NCBI GenBank assembly: GCA_016721435.1
Contig: JADKIC010000001.1
Coordinates: 1 to 64,000 of the forward strand
Reading direction: 5' to 3'
Source of the DNA: Bacteroidota bacterium
Lineage (GTDB): Bacteria > Bacteroidota > Bacteroidia > AKYH767-A > OLB10
DNA length: 64,000 bases
Part shown: piece by piece, positions 29,683 to 39,420 of the stretch
How positions within the stretch are numbered: the first letter of the stretch is position 1
Layout: each line of letters opens with the position of its first letter
Translations under genes and position numbers: made by a program
The notes under the pieces: model-generated
What the model was told of the DNA's origin: nothing
What the model saw: only the letters and a program-made list of their open reading frames with translations
Databases searched by the model: none

Positions 29683-31289
29683 AAAGGATATTTCATTTCT
29701 TCCTGCTGCTGCTTATCAGCGCATGCGCCAACCGCGTGACGCCGACGGGCGGTGATAAAGATGTGAAACCCCCACAACTTCTTGTTGCTGTTCCTGCTGA
29801 TAAAACAGTAAATTTTAACAGTAAGGAAATCCGCCTCTATTTCGATGAATATGTGCAGTTGGTAGATTTGCCCGGGCAGTTGCTCATCTCTCCCTTAACA
29901 AGCAAAATGCCGGAGGTGAAGGTCTCGAAAAAATCGATTGTGATCACCTTACCGGATAGTTTGCTGCAGAATACTACGTACACCATTAGTTTTGGAAAAG
30001 CTATAGTGGATGTGCATGAATCCAATCCATTAGTGGATTTCCAATATGTTTTTTCTACCGGTGGATATCTGGATTCGCTGACATTGGAAGGAGTGGTGAA
30101 AGATGCAGCGGTATTGACGGGCGTAAAGAATATAACGGCGTTGATATACCGAAAATGGAAGGACGAGTTACCCGATTCCATGGTGTTTAAAAATCGCCCC
30201 GACTATTTTGCAAGAACCAATGAGAACGGTGAGTTCAAAGTCAGCAATATGCCTCCCGGGGAATACAAAGTGTTCGCTGTAGATGATAAGAATAACAATT
30301 ATAAATGCGATAATCCTTCTGATGAGGGATTGGCCTTTCAGGAGCAGCTTATTACTTTGCCCGGACTTCAATATTCGCAACTGAAAATTTCCACATTAGA
30401 ACCTGCAGGTATTCGTTTATTGAAACCTTCGGTGATGGATCGACACTGCGCCCTGATATCTTTTAATAAACCACTTGACTCCATTGAAATAGTAGATTTT
30501 TCAGGGAAAAAGTGGGAGGGAAGATTTTATCAAAGCGCATTTAAGGATTCTTTATACCTCTGTCAACCCGATAAAAGTAAAGATTCATTGTCGTTGTTGA
30601 TTTATAATGCCGGACAGTTTGTCGATACCGTGATGATGTCATTGGCTCCCGCAAAAGGCAGTAAGGAAGGAGCAGACCGTCTGCGTATTTTCCTCCGTCA
30701 GTCTCCCACCGGATTTGGACCGGAATCTCCTTTGATCCTCAATACAAATCATCCCCTTCAGGCAATGAATGATTCAGCAGAGATTGTGGAGGATAGTGCG
30801 AAGGCTGTTTCTGTACCATTGGTCATCATAGATTCATTGAGAGGATATTTCAGTATCACCTATCCCTGGCAAAGTGGAAAACGATATAAGGTAGTAATGT
30901 ATCCCGGAACGATCAAGGATATTTACGATTACAGCAACGACACCACCAAAAATGAGTTCCTGGTTCCCGGACCTGAGAGTACAGCGATCCTCAGCGTGAA
31001 GACAGAAGGTTTAGTAAATGGTAAAAATTATATCCTTCAACTCTTAAATGAAAAGTATGAACTCTTGCGCGAAGTGAAAACTTCAGTAGATTCACTTCAT
31101 ACCTTTGCTTATCTGACACCCGGCTCCATCCGCTTGCGCATCATTGAAGACATCAATCACGACGGACGCTGGACCTATGGCAATTATGGAAAACGCCGCC
31201 AACCCGAGCCGGTATGGATGTATCAGGAGGCTCTCACGCTACGTTCGAATTGGGAGTTGGAGGTGGTTTTTAAGGTATTTACGGAGTAG
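29679..31289 (+). CDS. Ig-like domain lipoprotein
   Basis: 536 residues. TTG 29679 overlaps the msrC stop and gives MKRIFHFFLLLLISACANR, a lipoprotein signal. The mature part begins TPTGGDKDVKPPQL, then a bacterial Ig-like (Big_5) domain (KEIRLYFDEYVQL ... NTTYTISFGKAIVD). A carboxypeptidase-regulatory-like repeat follows (FKVSNMPPGEYKVFAVDDKNNN), with a long beta-rich remainder ending YGKRRQPEPVWMY. It is a common Bacteroidota outer-surface lipoprotein type of unknown role. Confidence 0.8.
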   Translation: MKRIFHFFLLLLISACANRVTPTGGDKDVKPPQLLVAVPADKTVNFNSKEIRLYFDEYVQLVDLPGQLLISPLTSKMPEVKVSKKSIVITLPDSLLQNTTYTISFGKAIVDVHESNPLVDFQYVFSTGGYLDSLTLEGVVKDAAVLTGVKNITALIYRKWKDELPDSMVFKNRPDYFARTNENGEFKVSNMPPGEYKVFAVDDKNNNYKCDNPSDEGLAFQEQLITLPGLQYSQLKISTLEPAGIRLLKPSVMDRHCALISFNKPLDSIEIVDFSGKKWEGRFYQSAFKDSLYLCQPDKSKDSLSLLIYNAGQFVDTVMMSLAPAKGSKEGADRLRIFLRQSPTGFGPESPLILNTNHPLQAMNDSAEIVEDSAKAVSVPLVIIDSLRGYFSITYPWQSGKRYKVVMYPGTIKDIYDYSNDTTKNEFLVPGPESTAILSVKTEGLVNGKNYILQLLNEKYELLREVKTSVDSLHTFAYLTPGSIRLRIIEDINHDGRWTYGNYGKRRQPEPVWMYQEALTLRSNWELEVVFKVFTE

Positions 31290-31290
31290 T

Positions 31291-31340
31291 AATCCACGAA
31301 AATCCGCGGGAAAAGATTGATTTTTTATAAGCAGAAAAAA
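31291..31340. repeat. Short ATCCGC-type intergenic repeat
   Basis: AATCCACGAAAATCCGCGGG is one of three related copies (others at 33567-33613 and, inverted, 34731-34772) of a degenerate AATCAGCGAAAATCCG...ATCTGCGTTC sequence that I recognise as a frequent intergenic pattern in Bacteroidota. Confidence 0.4.
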
Positions 31341-31348
31341 ATGCTGAT

Positions 31349-31765
31349 TTAAACAGTAGCAATCACCTTCAATTCAATACCAATCGGAGTCGGCAGACAA
31401 TTAATTTCTACAGTTGTGCGGCAAGGTTGGTTGTCTTTAAAGTACTCCGCGTAGATGCGGTTGTAGGTTTTGAAATCGTCCTTCATATTGGTTAAAAATA
31501 CGGTGACGTCAACTATTTTATCCCAACTGCTGCCGGCATCTTCAAGGATGTATTTGATATTTCGAAAAACAGAATGGCATTGGGCTTCGATATCATAGGA
31601 GATAATATTCCCTTGTTCATCCAGTTCAACGCCGGGAATTTTCTTCGTGCCTCGCTCCCTTGGTCCGACACCCGATAAAAATAAAAGATCACCCACACGA
31701 CGGGCATGCGGATAAAGTCCTACCGGTTCAGGGGCTTTAGAAGAGTGAATGGGTGAATCAGACAT
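31349..31765 (-). CDS. RidA family protein, possibly 2-aminomuconate deaminase-like
   Basis: 138 residues. RidA-fold proteins hydrolyse reactive enamines/imines. The sequence (HSSKAPEPVGLYPHARRVGD ... LFLSGVGPRERG ... DVTVFLTNMKDDFKTYNRIYAEYF ... QPCRTTVEINCLP) has the conserved Arg and Glu of the active site. The extended N-terminal motif SKAPEPVGLYPHARR resembles RidA members of tryptophan/kynurenine breakdown. A tryptophan 2,3-dioxygenase gene is 11 kb away. The substrate is therefore a suggestion only. The -7 box TATATTTG is at 31806-31799. Confidence 0.82.
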   Translation of the reverse strand: MSDSPIHSSKAPEPVGLYPHARRVGDLLFLSGVGPRERGTKKIPGVELDEQGNIISYDIEAQCHSVFRNIKYILEDAGSSWDKIVDVTVFLTNMKDDFKTYNRIYAEYFKDNQPCRTTVEINCLPTPIGIELKVIATV

Positions 31766-31798
31766 GGGTTTAGATTTGATGTTATTAGATTACTGATG

Positions 31799-31806
31799 CA
31801 AATATA
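31799..31806 (-). promoter_or_regulatory. -7 box of the RidA gene
   Basis: TATATTTG on the minus strand, an exact match, lies 33 bases upstream of the start at 31765. Confidence 0.5.
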
Positions 31807-31921
31807 TTATTTTACCACTTCGCTAAAGTGTTTTTCAGTGATTCCGGATGCGATGACTGGGTTGTCTCCCGGCTTTTTAAAGTGAGATGGACCAGACAGG
31901 AAAATGGATCATCATTATCTT

Positions 31922-32675
31922 TCAGTACCCATCAAACCAACCATAAAGTTCTTCCACCCGTAACTCTTGCTTTTCGGTAGCGCTGACCTCTTTGCCAATT
32001 CGTCCTTCCTTCATGTGAATCACCCTTGTGCCGTATTGTATGCAGTCTTTCATCCGGTGAGTCACCAGCAAGGCAGAAAAGTTTTTTTCTTTTATCAATT
32101 GGTCGACGAGTTGCATGATGAGTTCAGCACTTCGCGGATCCAGGGCGGCGCTGGGTTCATCCATCAGTAAAATTTGACATTCATCCATGGTGCTCATTAG
32201 AAGAGTAAGTGCCTGTCGTTGTCCGCCACTCAGTTTTCCCATGTTCTGTTCTAGTTTGTTTTCCAGTCCCATACCCAACCTGCTGATGCTATCGGCCACG
32301 CGTTTACGAAATCGTTTTTCAATACCGATGGTGAATCCTTTCCTGCTACTACGCAATGCCGCTAAGCGGAAATTTTCAAGAATACTAAGATCCGGTGCTG
32401 TACCCTGTAATGGATTTTGAAAGAGCCGGGCAATATAAGGACTGCGACGGTGTTCAGGCATGGTATTGACAACCATTTTATCAAAGTAAAGTTCTCCCTG
32501 ATCAGGTGCATAACTGCCTGCTATTATGTTCAGCAGCGTTGATTTCCCGCTCCCGTTGGCTCCTATCACCACCATATTCCCCACTGCCAATGGTTAAACT
32601 AACATCCTGCAATGCTTTTATCTGCATCGCTTCGCCGGGATGAAAGGTCTTGCTGATATGTTGGAGCTGGATCAT
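31922..32675 (-). CDS. ABC importer ATP-binding protein (TrpZ-like; one frameshift)
   Basis: ATPase of the importer encoded by the next two genes. The start ATG at 32673-32675 gives MIQLQHISKTFHPGEAMQIK. One base is off near 32585 (GGCAGTGGGGAATATGG). After it come Walker A GANGSGKST, signature LSGGQRQALTL, Walker B ILLMDEPSAALDP and the H-loop LVTHRMKD. The start overlaps the permease stop (ATGA). About 251 residues in total. Confidence 0.88.
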
Positions 32676-33541
32676 GCGCTTTCTCTTTTGCGAAGTTGTC
32701 CGACAGCGATGATGAGTAATACAAACATAGCCGTGATGAGCCGGAGATAGTTCGGGTTTGCTCCTGCCGATAATGCTCCTGCAATGACCAATCGAAAGTT
32801 AGTCCGCCAATACAAATGGCGAGTAAATGATAGTAAATACTTCGTTGAATAATCTTCCCAAAAATGGTTTCACCGATCATAACGGCCCCCAGCCCCGAAA
32901 TCACGATGCCAATGCCCATGTTGATATCGGCGAATCCCTGGTATTGGGTGAGAAGTGAACCACTAAGCGCGATGCAACCATTCGCGAAAGCCAGTCCGAT
33001 GATTTTCATGGTGTCCACATTCACCCCCATCGCCGCACCATCCCTTCATTATTTCCTGTCGCCCGCATCGCAATACCAAAGTCGGTGCGGAGAAGATAGC
33101 CTAAAAGGAAAAAAGAACGACCACAAATAAACATAAACTAATTATCGATTTCGCCAACCCGGATCCAAAGGGGATGATCGTTAAAAAGGATGCTGTATCC
33201 ATCAAGGGAAGATTGGGTAGCCCTAGTAGAATTAGATTGACAGAATAGAGCGCTGTCATGACAAGGATGCCGGAGAGCAGCGCATTCACTTTCATTTTAG
33301 TGTGGATAAGTCCCGAGCAGACACCTGCCATCATTCCCGCCACCATAGATAAAAACATGGAAAGCAAAGGATGCATTCCCGAAGTAAGCGTAATGGCTGT
33401 CACCACTCCGCCTAAAGTATAGCTCCCGTCAGTAGTAATATCCGGAATATTGAAAATGCGCAGCGACAAATAAATACCATACCCAAGTCCCGCAAATGCA
33501 AGCCCCTGCAATAAAGCCGTAAGTATAAATGTCGCATTCAT
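32672..33541 (-). CDS. ABC importer permease (TrpY-like; two frameshifts)
   Basis: Membrane permease of the BPD_transp_2 type. The N-terminus MNATFILTALLQGLAFAGLG and LSLRIFNIPDITTDGSYTLG are typical of permeases paired with DUF534-type binding proteins. Breaks at about 33110 and 32790 split it. Correction joins GYLLRTDFGIAMRATGNNEG, ALSGSLLTQYQGFADINMG and ALSAGANPNYLRLITAMFVL, ending RKRESA at 32672. About 290 residues with some eight helices. Confidence 0.87.
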
Positions 33542-33566
33542 CGCTCTAAAGATCCTATTTCGTTCG

Positions 33567-33613
33567 AAAAAAAATCAGCGAAAATCCCCTTAATCCGTTT
33601 CATCTGTGTTCTA
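33567..33613. repeat. Short ATCCGC-type intergenic repeat
   Basis: AATCAGCGAAAATCCCCTTA followed by ATCCGTTTCATCTGTGTTC. It lies between the permease start and the binding-protein stop. Confidence 0.4.
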
Positions 33614-33644
33614 TTAAGTTTGCATTGTAATTGACAAGTTACTT

Positions 33645-34622
33645 CTAAGGAACGAGTGTATAGCTGCTGTCCGGCGTAATCTTAAACTTCTCCGCAACTC
33701 TCTTACTCATTACCTTTTTTCTCACCCTCACTATCTCAGGTTGTAACCCTTCTTTACTACCACTCTTCAACAACTTCACCGCCTGTATTCCCGATTGGTA
33801 TCCCCATTGATACATATCCGCTCCGAAGCTCGCCAATGCCCCGCGACTCACCAATCCTGCTTCACTCGTCAGCACCGGAATTTTTTTATCATTGCAAGCT
33901 TTTACGATCGTCTCAAAGGAAGAAAAAATAACATTATCAGGCAGCGCGAAAAACACATCAATATCCTTTGCCAATAGCGACTGTGTGATCAACTGTGTCT
34001 CTGACGAATTACTCACCGGAATCGCCTCCAGAACAATACCTGATTTTTCACATCCGGCCTTCAGCCTGTTCAACGCATCCACACTCTGTGATTCCGACTG
34101 ACTGTATATCGTTCCAGCCTTCTTAGCGCCGGGAAAAAGCTGACGAATCAGGGTGACGGAAGTGTCGATATACTCCAGCGTTTCATATACTCCGAATAAG
34201 TTCGGTGGATTGTTGCCGGCTTTATCTGTCAGACCTGCAATGTCGGGACGAGGAGCCACCATCATAAAGACAGGAATATCACGGTTACGCTGTACCGTAG
34301 TAATGGTGGAAAGCGTGGTGTTGGTCGCAATAAGTGCAGGTTGTTGGGCAATGACATAGTCTGCTGCTTGCAATAGGGTGGGCTGATCTCCCTGTGCATT
34401 GCGGTAAAGGATGGAGATGGTATTACTGTCCTCGCTGAATCCGGATTCCCGTAATGCATCAAAGAAGCCTTGCTTTGCCTGAGCTAATGTGGCATCTTCT
34501 ACAAAATCGATGAAGCCGATGAGGGGTATGGCCTTTTCTTTCTCTGATTTTGTTGAATTGCAGGAGATGGAGCAGATCAACAAGATAGTAAGGATCAAAT
34601 AATGGAAGAAATGTTTTGGCAT
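33645..34622 (-). CDS. ABC importer substrate-binding lipoprotein (TrpX-like)
   Basis: 325 residues with a lipoprotein signal (YLILTILLICSISCNS). The mature part fits the ABC_sub_bind/DUF534 family, which includes tryptophan/tyrosine-binding TrpX: IPLIGFIDFVEDATLAQAKQGF, ISILYRNAQGD, PALIATNTTLSTITT, LFGVYETLEYIDT, ALPDNVIFSSFETIVKAC and LASFGADMYQWGYQSG. The substrate is not proven. It is encoded first, then permease and ATPase, all on the minus strand, forming a complete importer. Confidence 0.85.
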   Translation of the reverse strand: MPKHFFHYLILTILLICSISCNSTKSEKEKAIPLIGFIDFVEDATLAQAKQGFFDALRESGFSEDSNTISILYRNAQGDQPTLLQAADYVIAQQPALIATNTTLSTITTVQRNRDIPVFMMVAPRPDIAGLTDKAGNNPPNLFGVYETLEYIDTSVTLIRQLFPGAKKAGTIYSQSESQSVDALNRLKAGCEKSGIVLEAIPVSNSSETQLITQSLLAKDIDVFFALPDNVIFSSFETIVKACNDKKIPVLTSEAGLVSRGALASFGADMYQWGYQSGIQAVKLLKSGSKEGLQPEIVRVRKKVMSKRVAEKFKITPDSSYTLVP

Positions 34623-34730
34623 GGAGAATGACGGCTTTCGAGAGAAACAGATTTGAGGAGTGAAAGTTAAAAAATTGTATTAAGATGATATTATCTTTTC
34701 CAAATATTTTGTTTTTGCATGAATTTTTAA

Positions 34731-34772
34731 AGGGAACGCAGATAAAACGGATTTTGCTGATTTGCGCGGATG
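34731..34772. repeat. Short ATCCGC-type intergenic repeat, inverted
   Basis: The reverse complement reads ATCCGCGCAAATCAGC then AAAATCCGTTTTATCTGCGT, matching the copy at 33567 in the opposite orientation. It lies just after the corrected stop of the next gene. Confidence 0.4.
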
Positions 34773-34784
34773 AACCTTTAAGTT

Positions 34785-36276
34785 TTATTTTATGCCTGAG
34801 ACGGTTTTGCTTTGTGCATAGGCTTCTTTCATGATAGCTCCGCAAATGGAGGAATAGAAGGGTTCTTTCATCTCTTGTAGCAACAAGGCCAAACCGGCGG
34901 TATCTTCTTTTTCTGGATTTGCCGAGCAGGGAACAGAAAAATTTATTCATCAGATACCAGGGATGATCTTGTTGCTTTTTGCGATGGGATTTTGCTTTCT
35001 CAAAGCAGGGTATAGCATCCTCGTAATCTTTGTTAATGAAATGCTGCAGACCTTTCCATTCCTGAAGCATGATAGAAATTTCATGTCGGTGCCGGCCCAT
35101 ATCTTCTGCCAGTTGGCGCATATGATTCAATTGATCGGCTTGAATCTCTTCTTGCTTTAAGGCTTTTAATGTAAAGATCAGGGTACGTAGTTCTGATAAT
35201 TTAATCCAGTTATTTCTTGCGGCCAGACTTCGGGAAGAAGCTTTATAAATCAGATGCTCTACTTCATTCAGACAACGCAGCGCTGCATCAAGGTCACCGT
35301 AATCGGCTTCAATCTGACAACGCACGAAGCGCAATGCGGGCCGTTCATCATGCAGTTCATGCAATCGGGCTTCCTTCTCCGCTTCATCCAGCCATTGCAA
35401 ACGTTTTTCCCGCCCTGCCTGTAGCTTGTACTGCGCCAGTATGGTCAGCACTCTTCCTTTCGATTCGGGATGATACATCAGGAGTTGATGCAGGGATTCT
35501 TCCAGATAGTCAAGATAGGGTGCTAAATTTCGGGCAGGCGTAGGTGTTAGTACAGCAGCACGGAGTATTTTGAGAAGGAGGCTGTATTTATGAGTCGCGT
35601 TCTTTTCAAGTGTCAGCAGTTTGCCCAATTCCTGTAATACAGCATTTATCTTTGTTTCATCCGAGAGTCCCTTGTCCGCTGCTTGTTCAAGTTGGATGAG
35701 TTCAAAGCCGATGCGAAATTGTTGCTGCAGTTGTTGCTGCCTTTCTGTTATTCGATCATATTTCTTCAGAAAACCTTCCGGTCCTTCCCTGCGATACAAT
35801 TCTTCAAGAAAAGCAGATTGCTGACGATATAAAGTCAGGATCAGCTCTTCCGCCTCATGTGCCTCGCATTTATTTTCAAAATCTTCCAGCTCATCGGTGA
35901 GGGATAAGGGTGGATGTAACTGAATGCTCTCCGCAAGTTCAAGATAGGCTGCAAAGAGTGGGGCGTAATCGGATTGCCGGGTGATATGCTTTTTGTATTC
36001 CGTTGATTGCAGCAAGAGACCTATTTCATGGTCAATCTCCAACAATGTTTGGCGGAACTCGGCCGCTTTTAATCGCTTAAACCGGGCTTTCGACATGGCA
36101 AAAGGATCGAAGCCTGTTGAGGTACGGTACATGTTCAGCAAAGCTTCCAGGAGTTCATGCCGCTCCGGACTCGCACCTTCTCCCAACTTTTGCAGTACAT
36201 AGTCCAGCACCGGCCTTTCTTTGGGGAGGCGGAAGAGCTGAAAAGCAGCTTCAGAAGCAGGTCTGTTTTCGGACAT
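34785..36276 (-). CDS. Alpha-helical, TPR-like protein of unknown function (one frameshift)
   Basis: About 497 residues after correction. It has no signal peptide and is rich in Glu, Leu and Arg, with helical repeats (LYRQQSAFLEELYRREGPEGF, CQIEADYGDLDAALRCLNEV, INKDYEDAIPCFEKAKSHR) resembling TPRs. The frame shifts near 34920 (GGCAAATCC). The correct end is EDTAGLALLLQEMKEPFYSS ... AYAQSKTVSGIK with stop 34785-34787. Uncorrected, the frame runs on into the binding-protein gene to 34459, which is an artefact. I do not recognise a named family. Confidence 0.7.
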
Positions 36277-36375
36277 CGGTGCGTTTATGTTCTACAAAAT
36301 CAGGGCATTTAGATTCCCCGGCTTTTCTGAACGGTCACGGTTATAAAACTATTACCTTCGTGATCCAGCTTAGAA

Positions 36376-39300
36376 ATGGCTATGAGAAAAATACTAACAT
36401 TGTTATTCACGTTATTTTTTGGTCTTGAAACGTTGAATGCCCAGACCACCAAACCCGTAACCGGATTGTCGGATGAACGGTCAATACCCATCGCTTTCCG
36501 GAACGCAACGCTCATAGTGGATGCGAAAACCGTGATCAAGGGGGCCACGCTATTGATCCGAAAGGACAAGATTATTGCTGCCGGTACAGGAGTCACTATC
36601 CCCGCTGATGCCGTGGTGTATGATTTGAAGGACCGGTATGTCTATCCTTCATTTATTGATCCGTTTACCGATTATGGGCAGCCGGAATCTAAACCACCCA
36701 CAAGAGCCAATCGCCGTGAACGCGGTGCGCAGGTGGAAAGTGCGACGCCTGGTGCTTATCACTGGAATCAGGCCATCCGTTCCGAAACAGAGGCGTATAT
36801 GTATTTTACAGTAGATGAAAAGCGGGCCATGGAACTGCGGAAGCTGGGTTTCGGTACTGCGTTATCGTTACAGAAGGATGGAATTGCCAGAGGAACTGCT
36901 GCATTGGTCCTCCTGGGAGAAGAGGAGGAGCGGGCCATGATTTTGAAGGACAAAGTAGCGAATGCGCTTTCCTTTAATAAGGGGTCTTCCACGCAAGATT
37001 ATCCATCTTCCTTAATGGGTTCTATTGCATTGCTTCGTCAAACCTATCTGGATGCACAATGGTATGCGCAAACAACGAACAGGGAGATGGATATTTCTCT
37101 CGCAGCATGGAATGCCAACAAGGGCTTGCCTCAGATTTTTGAAGTGGGTGATTATCGTTCTGCGCTTCGGGCGGATCGGATTGCCAAAGAATTTGGTGTA
37201 AATTATATTTTGAAAGGCGGCGGAGATGAATACAAACGCGTGGAGGAAATACGTAAGACCGGCTCTTCTTTTATCATTCCGTTGAATTTTCCGAAAGCCT
37301 ATGATATTACCAATCCTTTCGATGCCCTGAACGTGAGTTTGGGAGAGATGCGTCATTGGGAGATGGCTCCTGCTAATGCTGTGATGCTTCATAATGCGGG
37401 AGTACGATTTGCTTTTACTACCGATGGGTTGAAAGAGAAGAAAGAATTTTCTGCTGCATTGATCAAGGCGATTAAATGTGGGCTCTCTAAAGAAGCAGCC
37501 TTGAGTGCACTGACAACAGTTCCTGCTTCGCTCCTGGGTTGCACCGATAAACTGGGTGCCCTCCGTTCCGGAATGATAGCAAATTTTTTCATCTGCACGA
37601 AGGATTATTTTGAAAAAGACAATGTCGTTCTGGAGAATTGGGTCGCGGGAAAAAGATACGTAATCAAAACATCCGATAGCATTGACATAAGAGGAAACTA
37701 CAGCTTGAAACTGGATACCTTGAACAACTGGAATCTAAAGGCTGCCGGCGATATGAATGCACCCGAATGGACTTTGCAACGCGATTCTACTAAAGTAAAA
37801 GTGGAATCACAACTTTTCAGTTCACAATGGACTTTCCGCTTTGAACCGGTGAAAGGCAAGGGCGCTTATCGTTTGAATGGAAGTTTGGACTCGTCCTTCA
37901 ATTCCATCTCCGGCCAGGCGCAGACACCCGATGGAAGATGGCTCCTCTGGACGGCCACAAAAACGGGTCCTGCCGAAGCAAAAAAAGATACAACGAAAAA
38001 GGATAGCCTCTTCGTTCTTCCACAAGTATGGTATCCGAATATGAGCTATGGCTGGAGGGGAAAAGAGAATTTCCCAAAGGCATCAACAGTATTAATCAGG
38101 AACGCTACCGTATGGACCTGTGAGGAGCAGGGTGTGTTGCAGAATACCGACGTCTTAATTCGTGATGGTAAAATAGCCATGATCGGAAAGGCTGCTGCGG
38201 ACGTAAGCAAGGGACTTTCCGCTGCTGATATTATCGATGGTACTGGAATGCACTTGAGTCCGGGAATTATTGATGAGCACTCGCATATCGCCATCAACGA
38301 TGGAGTCAATGAAGGGACACAGTCCATCACTTCAGAAGTGCGTATAGGCGATGTCGTTAATCCCGATGATATCAATATCTATCGTCAGCTATCCGGTGGC
38401 GTTACTACCTCGCATCTGTTACACGGAAGTGCCAACGCGATAGGCGGACAATCTGCCTTAATAAAGTTGAGATGGGGACATGCTGCCGAGGAGATGAAAT
38501 TTAAAGGTGCCGATGGATTCATAAAGTTTGCCCTCGGAGAAAATGTAAAGCAGTCCAACTGGGGCGATAATAACGTTAGCCGCTATCCGCAAACGCGCAT
38601 GGGAGTCGAGCAAATTTATATGGATGGGTTTACGAGAGCGAGGGAATATGATAATAGCTATTCTAAATTCAAACCTGCCTCCGGAAAGAGTATTTCACCA
38701 ATGCCCCGCAGAGATCTGGAACTGGAAGCTCTGGCGGAGATTCTCAATAAAAAACGCTTCATCACTTGCCATAGTTATCAGCAGGGAGAAATCAATATGC
38801 TGATGCATGTTGCCGATACTTTTGGATTTACCGTGAATACATTTACACATATCCTCGAAGGGTATAAAGTAGCGGACAAGATGAAACAACACGGGGCAGG
38901 CGGTTCTTCCTTCGCGGATTGGTGGGCGTATAAGTATGAGGTGATTGAGGCCATTCCGTACAACGGTGCGTTGATGCATAAAAATGGAGTCTTCACTGCA
39001 TTTAATAGTGATGATGCAGAGATGGCGCGAAGGCTCAATCAGGAAGCAGCAAAAGCAGTCAAGTACGGAGGGATCACGCCGGAAGAAGCACTTAAATTCG
39101 TGACGCTGAATCCCGCTAAATTATTGCATGTGGATAAAAGTGTGGGCAGTATAAAAGTAGGGAAGGATGCGGATATTGTTTTATGGAATGGACCACCGCT
39201 CTCGGTGTATTCAAAGCCGGTCAAGACTTTTATAGATGGTGTTTGTTATTATGATTTAAAGAAAGATCAGGAAGCACGGATTGCCATCGAAGCAGAACGA

Positions 39301-39420
39301 CAACGTCTCATTAAAAAGATGATGGATGAAAAATCATCCGGAGGCGCCATGCAGAAACCTACGGCCACCTTGCAGGAATTATATCATTGTAACGATATGG
39401 AACATTTACCCCATGAATAG
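36376..39420 (+). CDS. Tandem-domain amidohydrolase, secreted
   Basis: 1014 residues and intact. Signal peptide MRKILTLLFTLFFGLETLNAQ (start 36376 or the ATG six bases later). It contains two amidohydrolase domains. The first (residues about 40-430) keeps the fold (RYVYPSFIDPFTDYG, FTTDGLKEKKEF) but lacks the HxH metal motif. The second (about 570-980) has PGIIDEHSHIAIND with HSH, GGVTTSHLLHG, FITCHSYQQGE, FTVNTFTHILEG and FTAFNSDDAEMARRL, so this half is probably the active metal enzyme. It resembles imidazolonepropionase-like secreted hydrolases of Bacteroidota; substrate unknown. It overlaps the next amidohydrolase gene. Confidence 0.87.
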   Translation: MAMRKILTLLFTLFFGLETLNAQTTKPVTGLSDERSIPIAFRNATLIVDAKTVIKGATLLIRKDKIIAAGTGVTIPADAVVYDLKDRYVYPSFIDPFTDYGQPESKPPTRANRRERGAQVESATPGAYHWNQAIRSETEAYMYFTVDEKRAMELRKLGFGTALSLQKDGIARGTAALVLLGEEEERAMILKDKVANALSFNKGSSTQDYPSSLMGSIALLRQTYLDAQWYAQTTNREMDISLAAWNANKGLPQIFEVGDYRSALRADRIAKEFGVNYILKGGGDEYKRVEEIRKTGSSFIIPLNFPKAYDITNPFDALNVSLGEMRHWEMAPANAVMLHNAGVRFAFTTDGLKEKKEFSAALIKAIKCGLSKEAALSALTTVPASLLGCTDKLGALRSGMIANFFICTKDYFEKDNVVLENWVAGKRYVIKTSDSIDIRGNYSLKLDTLNNWNLKAAGDMNAPEWTLQRDSTKVKVESQLFSSQWTFRFEPVKGKGAYRLNGSLDSSFNSISGQAQTPDGRWLLWTATKTGPAEAKKDTTKKDSLFVLPQVWYPNMSYGWRGKENFPKASTVLIRNATVWTCEEQGVLQNTDVLIRDGKIAMIGKAAADVSKGLSAADIIDGTGMHLSPGIIDEHSHIAINDGVNEGTQSITSEVRIGDVVNPDDINIYRQLSGGVTTSHLLHGSANAIGGQSALIKLRWGHAAEEMKFKGADGFIKFALGENVKQSNWGDNNVSRYPQTRMGVEQIYMDGFTRAREYDNSYSKFKPASGKSISPMPRRDLELEALAEILNKKRFITCHSYQQGEINMLMHVADTFGFTVNTFTHILEGYKVADKMKQHGAGGSSFADWWAYKYEVIEAIPYNGALMHKNGVFTAFNSDDAEMARRLNQEAAKAVKYGGITPEEALKFVTLNPAKLLHVDKSVGSIKVGKDADIVLWNGPPLSVYSKPVKTFIDGVCYYDLKKDQEARIAIEAERQRLIKKMMDEKSSGGAMQKPTATLQELYHCNDMEHLPHE

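Noticed and set aside
34459..34784. C-terminal 100 residues of the helical protein overlapping the TrpX-like gene
   Set aside because: They arise from reading the wrong frame after a one-base error near 34920; the corrected frame stops at 34785.
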